Assembly: GCA_027435495.1 (NCBI GenBank)
Contig: DAHZZC010000724.1
Location: 1 to 20,086, forward strand
Source: Planctomycetales bacterium
GTDB taxonomy: Bacteria; Planctomycetota; Planctomycetia; Isosphaerales; Isosphaeraceae
Length of the DNA stretch: 20,086 nucleotides
Direction: 5' to 3'
The notes under the pieces are model-generated. The model made no database searches. It was given only the letters and a program-made list of their open reading frames with translations, and had not been told where the DNA came from. This document shows, piece by piece, positions 6,693 to 14,671 of this stretch. Position 1 is the stretch's first letter; each line of letters begins with the position of its first letter. The translations under genes and the position numbers were made by a program.

Positions 6693-8276
6693 ATGAATAC
6701 GCAGTTCACCATCTTCAAGAAGGGGATGACGCTCATTGCGGTCCCGCTGTTGATCCAGGCGGTCTTCCTGGCCGTGCTGGTCAAGGCACAGACGGACCAG
6801 ATGCGCGCCCAGGAACGAGTCGTCCACACCAAGGACGTCATCGCCAAGGTCGAGGAGTTGCATCGGGGCCTGGTCGAGGCCTACGCCGGGACGCGAGGCC
6901 TGGTGTTCTCGGTATCGGGCACACTGCCGAGGCGGACGGAGACGGCGCTGAAGCGGATCCCGGCGCAGGTGGCCGACCTTCGCGAGTTGGTCTCCGACAA
7001 CCGTGAGCAGGCACCGAAGATCGCCGAGCTTTCCGGCCAGGTCGACGGGTTCCTGGGCTGGGCCGCTGAGGAGGACCGGCTGGCCCACGCCGGCGATCGC
7101 GCGCGCGCGATCGCCGGGCTCGGCCCGGGTGCCGAGCGGCTCAACGTGATCCGGTTGACCATCGACGCGATCCGGGGCGTGGAGGAAGAACTCGACCGTC
7201 GGCGGATGGAGGGGCTGCGCCTCAGCGCCGACCGCCAGGGACGGACCCTCTTCTTCGGCGGAGCCGTGATCGTCGGCTCGACGGTGATCCTGGCGGTCCT
7301 GTTCCTCCAGGGGATCATTCAACGGCTGGGTGTTCTGCGCGACAACGCGCGGCGGTTCGCCGAGGGGAAGCCGCTGAATCCGCCGCTCTCGGGCCACGAC
7401 GAGATCACCGAGGTCGACCGGGCGTTCCACGACATGGCCGACAACCTCGGCCAGCAGAAGCAGGAGAACGAGATGTTCGTCTACAGCGTCTCGCACGACC
7501 TGCGGTCGCCGCTGGTGAACCTGCAGGGCTTCAGCGAGGAGCTGAGTCTGTCGTGCTCCGACCTCCGCGAGCTTTTCCAACGCGAGGATGTCCCCGAGTT
7601 CGTCCGCCGGCGTGGGATGCAGTTGATGGACCGAGACATCGAGGAGTCGATCCGGTTCATCCAGGCGGCGGTCGGCCGGCTGGCGCGGATCATCGACGCG
7701 CTGTTGCGCCTCTCCCGCGCCGGGCGGGTCGAGTACCAGTGGCAGGAGGTGGACATCGCGGCGACGGTCTCCAAAATTGTCGATGCGCTGCACGACTCGA
7801 TCGTCGAGGCGAAGGTGGAGGTCGCCATCGGCGAGCTACCACCGGCCTGGGGCGATCCCACGGCGGTGGAGCAAATCTTCGCCAACCTGATCGCCAACGC
7901 CGTGCAATACCTGGACCCGGCCCGCCCTGGTAAGATCGAGGTCGACGTCCGAGGTCCCGACAGCAACGGCCTGCCTCCCGGCCTCCGGATCTACCGGGTC
8001 CGCGACAACGGCCTGGGGATTCCAGAGGCGTATCACCCCAGGATGTTCACAGCGTTCAGCCGGCTTCACGCCGGGGTGGCACAGGGCGAGGGGATCGGCC
8101 TGGCCCTGGTTCGGAGAATGGTTGAGCGACACGGCGGGCGAATCTGGCTGGAGTCGGCCTCGGGAGTGGGAACCACGTTCTTCGTGGCATTGCCCGAAGC
8201 CCAGCGACAGTCCCTGTCCCCGGCTCTTGGCCTGGTCGGCTCGCCCCCCGACGGTGTTGCCTTCAGCCGGCACTGA
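6693..8276 (+). CDS. CHASE3-type membrane sensor histidine kinase
   Basis: This is a 527-aa inner-membrane kinase. A first membrane segment is at about residues 11-31. A helical periplasmic region at about 32-185 is CHASE3-like, with AGTRGLVFSVSG typical of that sensor. A second segment is at about 187-207, followed by a HAMP-like linker (210-255). The HisKA helix has phospho-acceptor His268 in YSVSHDLRSPL. The ATPase domain shows an N-box (NLIANAVQY), DNGLGI and GEGIGLALV. The kinase core resembles phytochrome-type kinases, which often pair with single-domain regulators such as the one 64 bases downstream. The ATG at 6693 has no good Shine-Dalgarno sequence; it sits at the edge of an inserted element and inside a short hairpin (GTATTC/GAATAC). 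The N-terminal FTIFKKGMTLIAVPLL supports this start. The signal sensed is unknown. Confidence 0.88.
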   Translation: MNTQFTIFKKGMTLIAVPLLIQAVFLAVLVKAQTDQMRAQERVVHTKDVIAKVEELHRGLVEAYAGTRGLVFSVSGTLPRRTETALKRIPAQVADLRELVSDNREQAPKIAELSGQVDGFLGWAAEEDRLAHAGDRARAIAGLGPGAERLNVIRLTIDAIRGVEEELDRRRMEGLRLSADRQGRTLFFGGAVIVGSTVILAVLFLQGIIQRLGVLRDNARRFAEGKPLNPPLSGHDEITEVDRAFHDMADNLGQQKQENEMFVYSVSHDLRSPLVNLQGFSEELSLSCSDLRELFQREDVPEFVRRRGMQLMDRDIEESIRFIQAAVGRLARIIDALLRLSRAGRVEYQWQEVDIAATVSKIVDALHDSIVEAKVEVAIGELPPAWGDPTAVEQIFANLIANAVQYLDPARPGKIEVDVRGPDSNGLPPGLRIYRVRDNGLGIPEAYHPRMFTAFSRLHAGVAQGEGIGLALVRRMVERHGGRIWLESASGVGTTFFVALPEAQRQSLSPALGLVGSPPDGVAFSRH

Positions 8277-8340
8277 GGCTGAGTCTGATCGATCCGCCCC
8301 GGATCGCATCGCATGCATGGTAACGAGGAGACCGCGACCC

Positions 8341-8781
8341 ATGCCCACCGAGCCCCTCCTGATTGTCCTCGCCGAGGACGATGACGGTCATGCCAGCCTG
8401 GCGCAACGCAACCTCGAGCGCGCCGGTCTGGCCAACGGCCTGGAGCGTCTCAAGGACGGACAGGAGGCTCTCGACTTCATCCGCGGCGAAGGCTCGTTCG
8501 CTGGCCGAAATGCCAGTCAGCAGCCGGTCCTTCTCCTGCTCGACATCAAGATGCCCCGAGTCGACGGCGTCGAGGTCCTCCGCCAGATCAAGGCTGATCC
8601 GAAGACAGCCCTGATCCCGGTCATCATGCTCACCACCACCGACGATCCTCGCGAGATCCAGCGCTGCTACGAACTGGGTTGCAGCGTCTACATCACCAAG
8701 CCGGTCGACTACCAGGGCTTCGTCGAGGCCATCAAGCGGCTCGGGCTGTTCCTCCAGGTGGTTCGGGTGCCGGCTCAATAG
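8341..8781 (+). CDS. Single-domain response regulator (Rcp1-like)
   Basis: This 146-aa protein is a lone receiver domain with no output domain. Acidic residues EDDD (about 12-15) bind magnesium, the phospho-acceptor is the Asp of LLLLDIKMP (about residue 67), and the Thr of MLTTTDD and Lys of ITKPVDY complete the switch. The long loop before the phosphorylation site and the whole sequence resemble Rcp1-type regulators that partner phytochrome-like kinases. GAGGAG lies ten bases before the ATG. The kinase gene ends 64 bases upstream on the same strand, so the two very likely form a cognate pair in one operon. Output is probably by protein contact or phosphotransfer, possibly to the downstream hybrid kinase or the sigma-54 regulator; that link is inference. 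Confidence 0.9.
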   Translation: MPTEPLLIVLAEDDDGHASLAQRNLERAGLANGLERLKDGQEALDFIRGEGSFAGRNASQQPVLLLLDIKMPRVDGVEVLRQIKADPKTALIPVIMLTTTDDPREIQRCYELGCSVYITKPVDYQGFVEAIKRLGLFLQVVRVPAQ

Positions 8782-8803
8782 TATACTCGCCTTGTCCCTG
8801 GAT

Positions 8804-8912
8804 ATTTGTCATTGATTATTGGTTGCCCGCTCACGGAAGGGGCCGGGTCCCCGGACGGGCAACCGCCGAGAACAAAGAACAAACTACAAATTACCAATAA
8901 CTAATGACGAAT
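8804..8912. repeat. Inverted-repeat element built from degenerate 7-bp units
   Basis: The left arm at 8804-8822 (ATTTGTCATTGATTATTGG) matches the reverse complement of 8894-8912 at 16 of 19 bases. Inside it GGTTGCCCG (8821-8829) pairs perfectly with CGGGCAACC (8856-8864). Read on the minus strand, the right arm breaks into 7-bp units beginning GT: GTCATTA, GTTATTG, GTAATTT, GTAGTTT, GTTCTTT, GTTC. The left arm holds the units GTCATTG and ATTATTG. The right arm therefore carries about four extra units. The element fills the gap between the regulator and the hybrid kinase and overlaps the latter's start codon. Similar A/T-rich heptad arrays are known in some cyanobacterial genomes as short tandem repeats of unknown role. 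Confidence 0.6.
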
Positions 8913-11738
8913 GAAAATAAGGCGACGATCCTGCTGGTAGAGGATGACCCTGGGGTCTCGCGGCTGGAGCGGATCCGGCTGGAGCGGGCCGGGTACGACG
9001 TTGCGGAGGCGGCAACGGCCGAGGAGGGATTACGCCGGGTTGGCGAGGGTGGGATCGATCTGATCGTGCTCGACCAGAAGCTCAGCCCGGGGACGAGTGG
9101 GCTGGAGTTGTTCCGCCGGGTGAAGTCGGCCGGGCACGACGTCCCGGCGATCCTTGTAACCGGGATGCAGGACGACAACCTGCTGGTCGAGGCGATGCGG
9201 GCCGGTGTCCGTGACTTCGTTCCGAAGACGGAGCACTTTCTCAACCATCTCGAACCGATCGTGACGAGGGTTCTGGACCAGGTTCGGACCGAGCGAGAGC
9301 TGGCCGAGTCGCGGCGGGCGGCGGTCGCCAATGAGGAGCGGCGTCGTGAGCTGGAGTACGAGATTGCGCAGCGGAAGAAGGTCGAGCAGGCGTTGCGCGA
9401 GGCGGAGGAGAACCAGCGTCGGATGGTCGAGAGCCTTAAGGACGTCGCGATTTTCACGGTCGACCCGCGGGGCAAGGTGGCGAGCTGGAACTCAGGCGCC
9501 GAGCACGTCTTTGGCCACGCCGAGTCGGAGATCCTTGGACAGGATGTCGAGGTGCTGTTCACGCCGGAGGACCGGGCCAACGGAGTTCCGGCGAGCGAGA
9601 GGGCGATCGCATCGGCGCGGGGGCGAGCCGCCGACGAGCGCTGGCACCTGCGCCGGGACGGCAGCCGATTTTTTGCCAGCGGCGTGATGAGCCCGATCTT
9701 CGACGAGGCGAGTGGACTTTGCGGCTTCACCAAGGTCGCGCGCGACATGACCGAGCGGAACCGAGCCGAGGCGGCCGTCCGAGAGGCGGCCGTTCGCCTT
9801 GAGGCGATCGTCGACACGGCCGTCGATGGGATTGTCACGCTCGACGAGGGGGGCGTGGTCGAGTCGATGAACCCGGCCGCTGAGCGGATCTTTGGCTACG
9901 ATCGCGCAGAGGTCATCGGGCGGGGCTTCGGCCTGCTCATGCCTGGCCCCGAGAGTGACGAGTACGACGGCGGCCTGGCCAGCTACCTTAAGAGCGGCGA
10001 GCCGCCGATCATCGGGACCATCCGCGAGGTCCATGGTCGTCGCCGGGACGGCTCGATCTTCCCGATGGAGCTGGCCGTCAGCGAGTCGAGGCTGGGAGAC
10101 CGCCGGATCTTCACCGGCATCCTCCGTGACATCACCGAGTACAAGCGAGCCGTCGCCGAGCGAACCCGGCTCCTCGGCGAGCTGGAGGCCGAGCGTGCCC
10201 TGCTCAACACTCTGCTGGACAACGCCCCGATCGGCTTCGGCTTCTTCGACCGTGACCTTCGTTACGTCCGGCTCAACCCGGCGCTCGCCGAATTCAACGG
10301 GATGCCGGTCGAGGCTCACCTCGGCCGTCCGCTCGGTGAGGTTGTCCCGCGGATTTCGCCCGAAATACTCGACGCGTTCCGCCGTGTTCTGGACCGTGGC
10401 GATCGGCTGATCAACCGGGAGTTCCGCGCTGAGACCCCGCGTGATCCGGGGCGACCCCGGTACTGGCTCTGCAGCTTCTACCCGGTCGAGACGCCCGATG
10501 GTTCCGTCCTTGGGGCCGGCGCCGTTGTAGCCGATATTGACGATCGCAAGCGGATGGAGGAGGCACTCAAGGAGGCCGACCAGCGAAAGGACCAGTTCCT
10601 GGCGATGCTCGCGCACGAGCTGCGCAACCCCCTGGCGCCGATTTCGAATGCCGTGCAGATCATGAAGGTTCAGGGGCTCAGCGGCCCGAACTTCGACTGG
10701 TCGGTCAAGGTGATCGAGGACCAGGTTCGGCACATGACCCGGATGGTCGACGACCTGCTCGACGTCTCGCGGATCACCCGCGGCAAGGTTGTGCTCCAGG
10801 TCGAACCGACCGACCTGGAATCGGTCGTCACCCTGGCGGTTGAGGCCAGCCGTCCCCTGATCGAGGACTGCGGCCACCGGCTTGCGGTCGAGCTGCCTGA
10901 CCGCCCCGTCCCGCTGGAGGTCGATCCAGCCCGGATGGCTCAGGTCCTTTCCAACCTCCTGAACAACGCCGCCAAGTACACCGACGAGGGGGGCCGGATC
11001 ACCCTTACCGCGGAGCGTGCGGGGCGTGAAGTCGTCTTTCGCGTCTGCGACAACGGGACCGGGATCGCGCCCGAGCTTCTGCCTCACATCTTCGACATGT
11101 TCACTCAGGCTGACCAGACACTTTCGCGGTCGCGCGGCGGCCTGGGGATTGGCCTGACGCTGGTTCGCTCGCTGGTTGAGATGCACGGCGGCCGGGTGAC
11201 CGTCGCCAGCGCCGGTGTTGGGCTCGGCAGCGAGTTCACCGTCTACCTTCCGGCGATCGACGATCCGGCCGGTGTCCCGGCCGATGGCGATGATGCCCTC
11301 ATCGCCCCAATCGATCTCTCGACCCGCCCCCGCCGCCGCATCCTCGTGGTCGACGATAACCGGTCGAACGCCAATAGCCTCGGCGTCTTGCTCCGGGCTC
11401 TCGGACAGGACGTCGAGATGGCCTACGACGGTCCGACAGCCCTCGAGCTGATCCGCCGGCGCCATCCCGACCTCGTCCTTCTCGACATCGGCCTGCCCGG
11501 CATGGACGGCTACGAGGTGGCCCGCCGATGCCGCCAGGAAGAGGCCCTCCGCAGGGTCGTCCTGGTCGCCATGACCGGATACGGCAAGGAAGAAGACCGC
11601 CGCAGGTCGCAGGAGGCCGGCTTCAACGCCCACCTCGTCAAGCCGGTCAACCTTGAGGATCTGCAAGTCCTGCTTGGTCAGCCCGACGCCCGCACCTCGG
11701 ACGCCTGGTCGGGTTCGCGGGAGGCTAGACATCAATGA
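8904..11738 (+). CDS. Hybrid histidine kinase, REC-PAS-PAS-PAS-HisKA-HATPase-REC
   Basis: This 944-aa soluble kinase has no membrane segment. An N-terminal receiver (residues 8-120) has acceptor Asp57 in VLDQKL and Lys108. A coiled coil (about 125-170) follows, then three PAS sensor domains at about 172-290, 295-412 and 430-548. The HisKA helix has His571 in LAHELRNPLAPI. The ATPase domain at about 675-785 shows NLLNNAAKYT, DNGTGI and GGLGIGL. The C-terminal receiver (811-925) has Asp861 in LLDIGLPGMDG and Lys913. An input receiver at the front suggests it is itself controlled by phosphotransfer, possibly from the CHASE3 kinase upstream; that is inference. The ATG at 8904 lies in a heptad-repeat arm with no Shine-Dalgarno sequence, yet KATILLVEDD follows at once, so no later start is possible without losing the receiver. 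Confidence 0.92.
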   Translation: MTNENKATILLVEDDPGVSRLERIRLERAGYDVAEAATAEEGLRRVGEGGIDLIVLDQKLSPGTSGLELFRRVKSAGHDVPAILVTGMQDDNLLVEAMRAGVRDFVPKTEHFLNHLEPIVTRVLDQVRTERELAESRRAAVANEERRRELEYEIAQRKKVEQALREAEENQRRMVESLKDVAIFTVDPRGKVASWNSGAEHVFGHAESEILGQDVEVLFTPEDRANGVPASERAIASARGRAADERWHLRRDGSRFFASGVMSPIFDEASGLCGFTKVARDMTERNRAEAAVREAAVRLEAIVDTAVDGIVTLDEGGVVESMNPAAERIFGYDRAEVIGRGFGLLMPGPESDEYDGGLASYLKSGEPPIIGTIREVHGRRRDGSIFPMELAVSESRLGDRRIFTGILRDITEYKRAVAERTRLLGELEAERALLNTLLDNAPIGFGFFDRDLRYVRLNPALAEFNGMPVEAHLGRPLGEVVPRISPEILDAFRRVLDRGDRLINREFRAETPRDPGRPRYWLCSFYPVETPDGSVLGAGAVVADIDDRKRMEEALKEADQRKDQFLAMLAHELRNPLAPISNAVQIMKVQGLSGPNFDWSVKVIEDQVRHMTRMVDDLLDVSRITRGKVVLQVEPTDLESVVTLAVEASRPLIEDCGHRLAVELPDRPVPLEVDPARMAQVLSNLLNNAAKYTDEGGRITLTAERAGREVVFRVCDNGTGIAPELLPHIFDMFTQADQTLSRSRGGLGIGLTLVRSLVEMHGGRVTVASAGVGLGSEFTVYLPAIDDPAGVPADGDDALIAPIDLSTRPRRRILVVDDNRSNANSLGVLLRALGQDVEMAYDGPTALELIRRRHPDLVLLDIGLPGMDGYEVARRCRQEEALRRVVLVAMTGYGKEEDRRRSQEAGFNAHLVKPVNLEDLQVLLGQPDARTSDAWSGSREARHQ

Positions 11739-11812
11739 TTAAATTTTATATGAAATAGTTAATTAAAATGTTTTATTTGATCTGTAAGTATGAACAACTT
11801 TGTGGATGGGAA
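11739..11812. other. A/T-rich islet between convergent genes
   Basis: About 70 bases after the hybrid kinase stop are roughly 20% G+C, against a GC-rich background. No hairpin with a T-tract and no supported gene is seen; the short frames in it are unlike the surrounding coding sequence. It separates two convergent genes, so it may help end transcription or be a remnant of foreign DNA. Confidence 0.4.
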
Positions 11813-11822
11813 ACGACGGTGG

Positions 11823-14054
11823 CTACCATGACCGCCGCCTTCGGCTGGTCCCCGATCCGGCGCGGCTTGACGTCGGTACGTCCTCGCCGTCGACAAGAAT
11901 CCCGTGGACTCGGAGCCTGGTTCGGTCGGCGGCCGTCAGCTTGCCTTCGACAGCGATCGTGGTTTCGTTGAGCCGCTCCGCGCGGCGCTTCAGGGCGTCC
12001 ATGGCTCGGTCGCCGGTCTCGGGGTCGGGGCACCGGAGGGCGTAGAGGTGCTTCAGCGTGATCCGACGGACCCGGCCCGACCATTCCTGGACCTCTCGGA
12101 CGACGTTGACCGGGAGATCGTGGCTAGCGTATTTGCGGAGCCGGTCGAGGATCTGCGCGGGTTGCAGGCCATTGGAGACGGCCCGGATCACCGATTCGCG
12201 GGTCAGTTTGAGGATCATGGCGCCGCCCGAAGTTCCGGCGGTGGCCCGGTCGCAGAACGGGGCCAGGTCGGCCGCGGCCGAGGTAACTGGGCCGATGAGA
12301 ATCACGCTGAAATCTGGCTGCACGACCACCCGAGGCGATCCGGTGGCCTGGGGCGTCGCCATCTCCGTCGCGGCCATCTTGCGGCCGAAGTAGGCGTCGA
12401 GCCTCGGCCCGCGCGCCACACAAACTTTCCCCTCGCTGTCGAGCGCTGCCTGGACCGCCCCCATCGGGATGAGGCGTTGGGTGAGGAAGGTGGAGATGAG
12501 CGAACGACCGGCTTCCTCTCGCAGTTCCTCCAGCGGCGGGATTACCTCCTCGCCCTGGAAGATGACGACCTTTTCAGGCGCGAGGCCAAGGTGGATCGGG
12601 TTGTGCTGGCCGTATGCCAGGTGGGCCGCAATGTCTTCCATCCGGTAGAACGTCCCGGGCTTCAGCACGCTGAGAGCTCGGTCGAGCGATTCGCGCAGGA
12701 CGACGAGGTCCTCGGGCTTCGGATTCCAGTACATGGGGGTAGCCCGACTCGATCCGCTGGCGACCTTTTGGACGAGCAGGGATAGGCCGAGGAACGCTGT
12801 GTCGTTCTGGTAGGCCCGGTAGAAGGAGCTTTCCGTCGTGTCGGCGAACAGATCCCAGTATGGGATGTACTCGCCCCTCCGCGATGGCGGGGAAGTTATG
12901 AGGCGATAGACCGAGGCATACTGCACATCGGGGCCACTGGAGAGCCAACTCTGCCCCTGGACCGTGATGCCGAGCCGGGGCTGGGCGCCTTCAACAAGAT
13001 CGATAACGAGTTCGAGCTGACGAGCCCAGGCCAGGGCAAGGTTGACTCGTTTCTCCTCCGACCAATCGAGTCGATCCGAAAGCCAGGAGGGTAGGGGCTC
13101 CATCGCTTTGAGGAATCGGCCGACCTCCTTCTGGAAGAGGTCTCGGGCTTGCCGGAGGCGGGGTGGATCGGCGATCACCTCCAGGAGAAACGCCCGGAGG
13201 TCAGCGAGGACCGGGCCCTCCTCGGGGCCGACCTCCGTCAATCGCTCACGCACGGTCAGCGGTGGCCGGGACGGCGGCCGATTGGCGTTCGCCAGCCCCT
13301 CGCGGACGGACGGAAGGAAATCCACGACGATCTCGGACGTCATGGGGTCGAGCCCCTCGAACAGGACCAGCCCGCTGATCAGCCGGTCCATCGCCGTCCG
13401 GGCATCGTCCGGCTCCATCCCGGCCAGCCGGCCTGGCAGCTCGGTGACCGGCACGGGTCCGCCTGCCTCCTGGACCGCCTTGACCACCAGATCGGCCTTC
13501 GGGTCCTTCTTCATCGCCAGGAACCAGCCGGGCCATCGGCGATTTCTCACATATCGCGAGAGAAGGGTATCGAGGTCGTAGACAAAGTTGAGCTCCGCCT
13601 TCTGGACGACGATGTGGAGGAACGTCAGGAGATTGTTGGTTTCAAAGGCGTAACGGACGTAGTGCGTCAAGGTTGCCGGGAGGTCGGCGGGGAGCAGGCG
13701 GAAGCGGTCGAGCATCCGGACTCGAACGGCGAAGTCATAGAGCGCCGAGGGGGCAAAGGCCCGATCGCCGGTCTTCTTCGACCGGCCCGGTAGCAGCTTG
13801 ACGAAGCCGGCAGCGACCAGCTCTTCGAGTGTGCCCGGCGAGAACTGGTCCTTCGCAATCAAGTAGCTCGGGGCGTGATCAGCCTGCGTGCCCGCGGGGC
13901 CCTTGACCTTGTGGAGAAAATCGGAACGCGCGGCGGGCGAGAGGACATGCCACTTCGCGTCCCACTCGGCCAGCCCCTGGCGTCGGAACGCCCGCTCGTG
14001 GAATCCGCCGGGCTTCCTCACTTCCGCCCGGCTGTTGAACCCGTATCGGCTCAT
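11823..14054 (-). CDS. Helicase-associated (Helicase_C_3-like) domain protein, function unknown
   Basis: This is a 743-aa soluble protein. Residues about 574-680 (VVVQPDFSVILIGP...AMILKLTRESVIRAVSNGLQPAQILDRLRKYA...VNVVREVQEW) match the 'helicase conserved C-terminal' type domain (Helicase_C_3), which often occurs in bacterial proteins near XPB-like helicases. Upstream parts look like winged-helix modules, such as LEELVAAGFVKLLPG and VPVTELPGRLAGMEPDDARTAMDRLISGLVLFEG. There is no Walker A or B motif, so it is not itself a helicase. The last 20 residues are basic and Ser/Arg-rich. The ATG at 14054 follows GAGGGAAGGG; the frame extends 73 codons left of it, but that region is Arg/Ser-rich and shadow-like. 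No helicase gene is in the window. A DNA-binding or repair accessory role is plausible but unproven. Confidence 0.7.
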   Translation of the reverse strand: MSRYGFNSRAEVRKPGGFHERAFRRQGLAEWDAKWHVLSPAARSDFLHKVKGPAGTQADHAPSYLIAKDQFSPGTLEELVAAGFVKLLPGRSKKTGDRAFAPSALYDFAVRVRMLDRFRLLPADLPATLTHYVRYAFETNNLLTFLHIVVQKAELNFVYDLDTLLSRYVRNRRWPGWFLAMKKDPKADLVVKAVQEAGGPVPVTELPGRLAGMEPDDARTAMDRLISGLVLFEGLDPMTSEIVVDFLPSVREGLANANRPPSRPPLTVRERLTEVGPEEGPVLADLRAFLLEVIADPPRLRQARDLFQKEVGRFLKAMEPLPSWLSDRLDWSEEKRVNLALAWARQLELVIDLVEGAQPRLGITVQGQSWLSSGPDVQYASVYRLITSPPSRRGEYIPYWDLFADTTESSFYRAYQNDTAFLGLSLLVQKVASGSSRATPMYWNPKPEDLVVLRESLDRALSVLKPGTFYRMEDIAAHLAYGQHNPIHLGLAPEKVVIFQGEEVIPPLEELREEAGRSLISTFLTQRLIPMGAVQAALDSEGKVCVARGPRLDAYFGRKMAATEMATPQATGSPRVVVQPDFSVILIGPVTSAAADLAPFCDRATAGTSGGAMILKLTRESVIRAVSNGLQPAQILDRLRKYASHDLPVNVVREVQEWSGRVRRITLKHLYALRCPDPETGDRAMDALKRRAERLNETTIAVEGKLTAADRTRLRVHGILVDGEDVPTSSRAGSGTSRRRRSW

Positions 14055-14182
14055 GGCCCTTCCCTCGGGGATCGATCGATTTCTTCCCGGTGATCGTAAG
14101 GCAAGCAAGGCCCTGCGATCCAGAGTGCGGCTGGCGCTCCGCCGGAATTCGAGAGTCGATCGGACCCGTGCGTCTGGCATCG

Positions 14183-14539
14183 CTAGAAATACGGAACCAC
14201 GCGGAAGGCCAGACTGCTGACGTCGAGATCCAGCACCGTCGCCACGACGTGCCGGCCCTGCGGTCCTGGACAATCGCCTTCGCGATGAGGGCGGTTTCCC
14301 GCAGGTCGCCAGCGAAGTCGCGCATGGACCACAGGAATCCCGAATATTGGGAGCCGATCAATGCGACCGTCTGGACCTCGGCCATGATGTGTCGATGCGA
14401 GGAAGATGGCGACCCAGTATCGCGACAGTCGATCGCAGAGGTGCCAGAGGAAGCCCAGGTTGATCAGCAGGATGATCCATTGATAGGCTGTCAAGGTATA
14501 ACCCAGGCCAGCTCCATTGGAGCGTGATGTGTTCCGCAT
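14183..14539 (-). pseudogene. Frame-disrupted small gene, possibly membrane protein remnant
   Basis: Coding-like sequence runs leftward on the minus strand but changes frame twice. From about 14500 to 14390 one frame gives a hydrophobic, membrane-like YTLTAYQWIILLINLGFLWHL...SRYWVAIFLAS. From about 14385 to 14260 a second frame is better (MAEVQTVALIGSQYSGFLWS...RETALIAKAIVQD), with third positions mostly G/C. From about 14255 to the stop at 14183 the first frame resumes (GRHVVATVLDLDVSSLAFRVVPYF). The middle of the first frame has poor third-position G/C. Two compensating indels in one small gene would explain this; sequencing error or two overlapping genes are alternatives. No family is recognised. 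The 128 bases left of it, up to the helicase-like gene, hold nothing I can support. Confidence 0.4.
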
Positions 14540-14671
14540 CCAATGCCCCCGATCTCGCCGCCGAGCGGGGCCAGATCGACCACGTCGCGCGCCTCGCCGA
14601 CGGGCTCGCCGAGGGTCCGAAAGGCCCCTGACCGGCCCGCCGGCGCCCGAAGTAAGAGACGGTTCGCCTGG
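14540..14671 (-). other. Intergenic stretch with a short coding-like trace
   Basis: Between the 95-aa gene and the frame-disrupted locus, one minus-strand frame shows strong third-position G/C over RTLGEPVGEARDVVDLAPL and ends in MELAWVIP at 14491. It has no convincing start or ribosome binding site. It may be the front part of the same decayed gene, or chance in a GC-rich spacer. Nothing else is supported here. Confidence 0.25.

Noticed and set aside
9492..11735. 747-codon minus-strand frame opposite the hybrid kinase
   Set aside because: It is a mirror of the GC-rich kinase codons, has no domain sense, and the plus strand encodes clear kinase motifs.
11768..11971. Short plus-strand frame starting in the A/T-rich islet
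   Set aside because: Codon use is unlike real genes here, it has no ribosome binding site, and it runs antisense into the helicase-like gene.
14490..14495. Consensus TTGACA on the minus strand as a promoter
   Set aside because: No -10 element lies at the right distance, and the bases fall in coding-like sequence.
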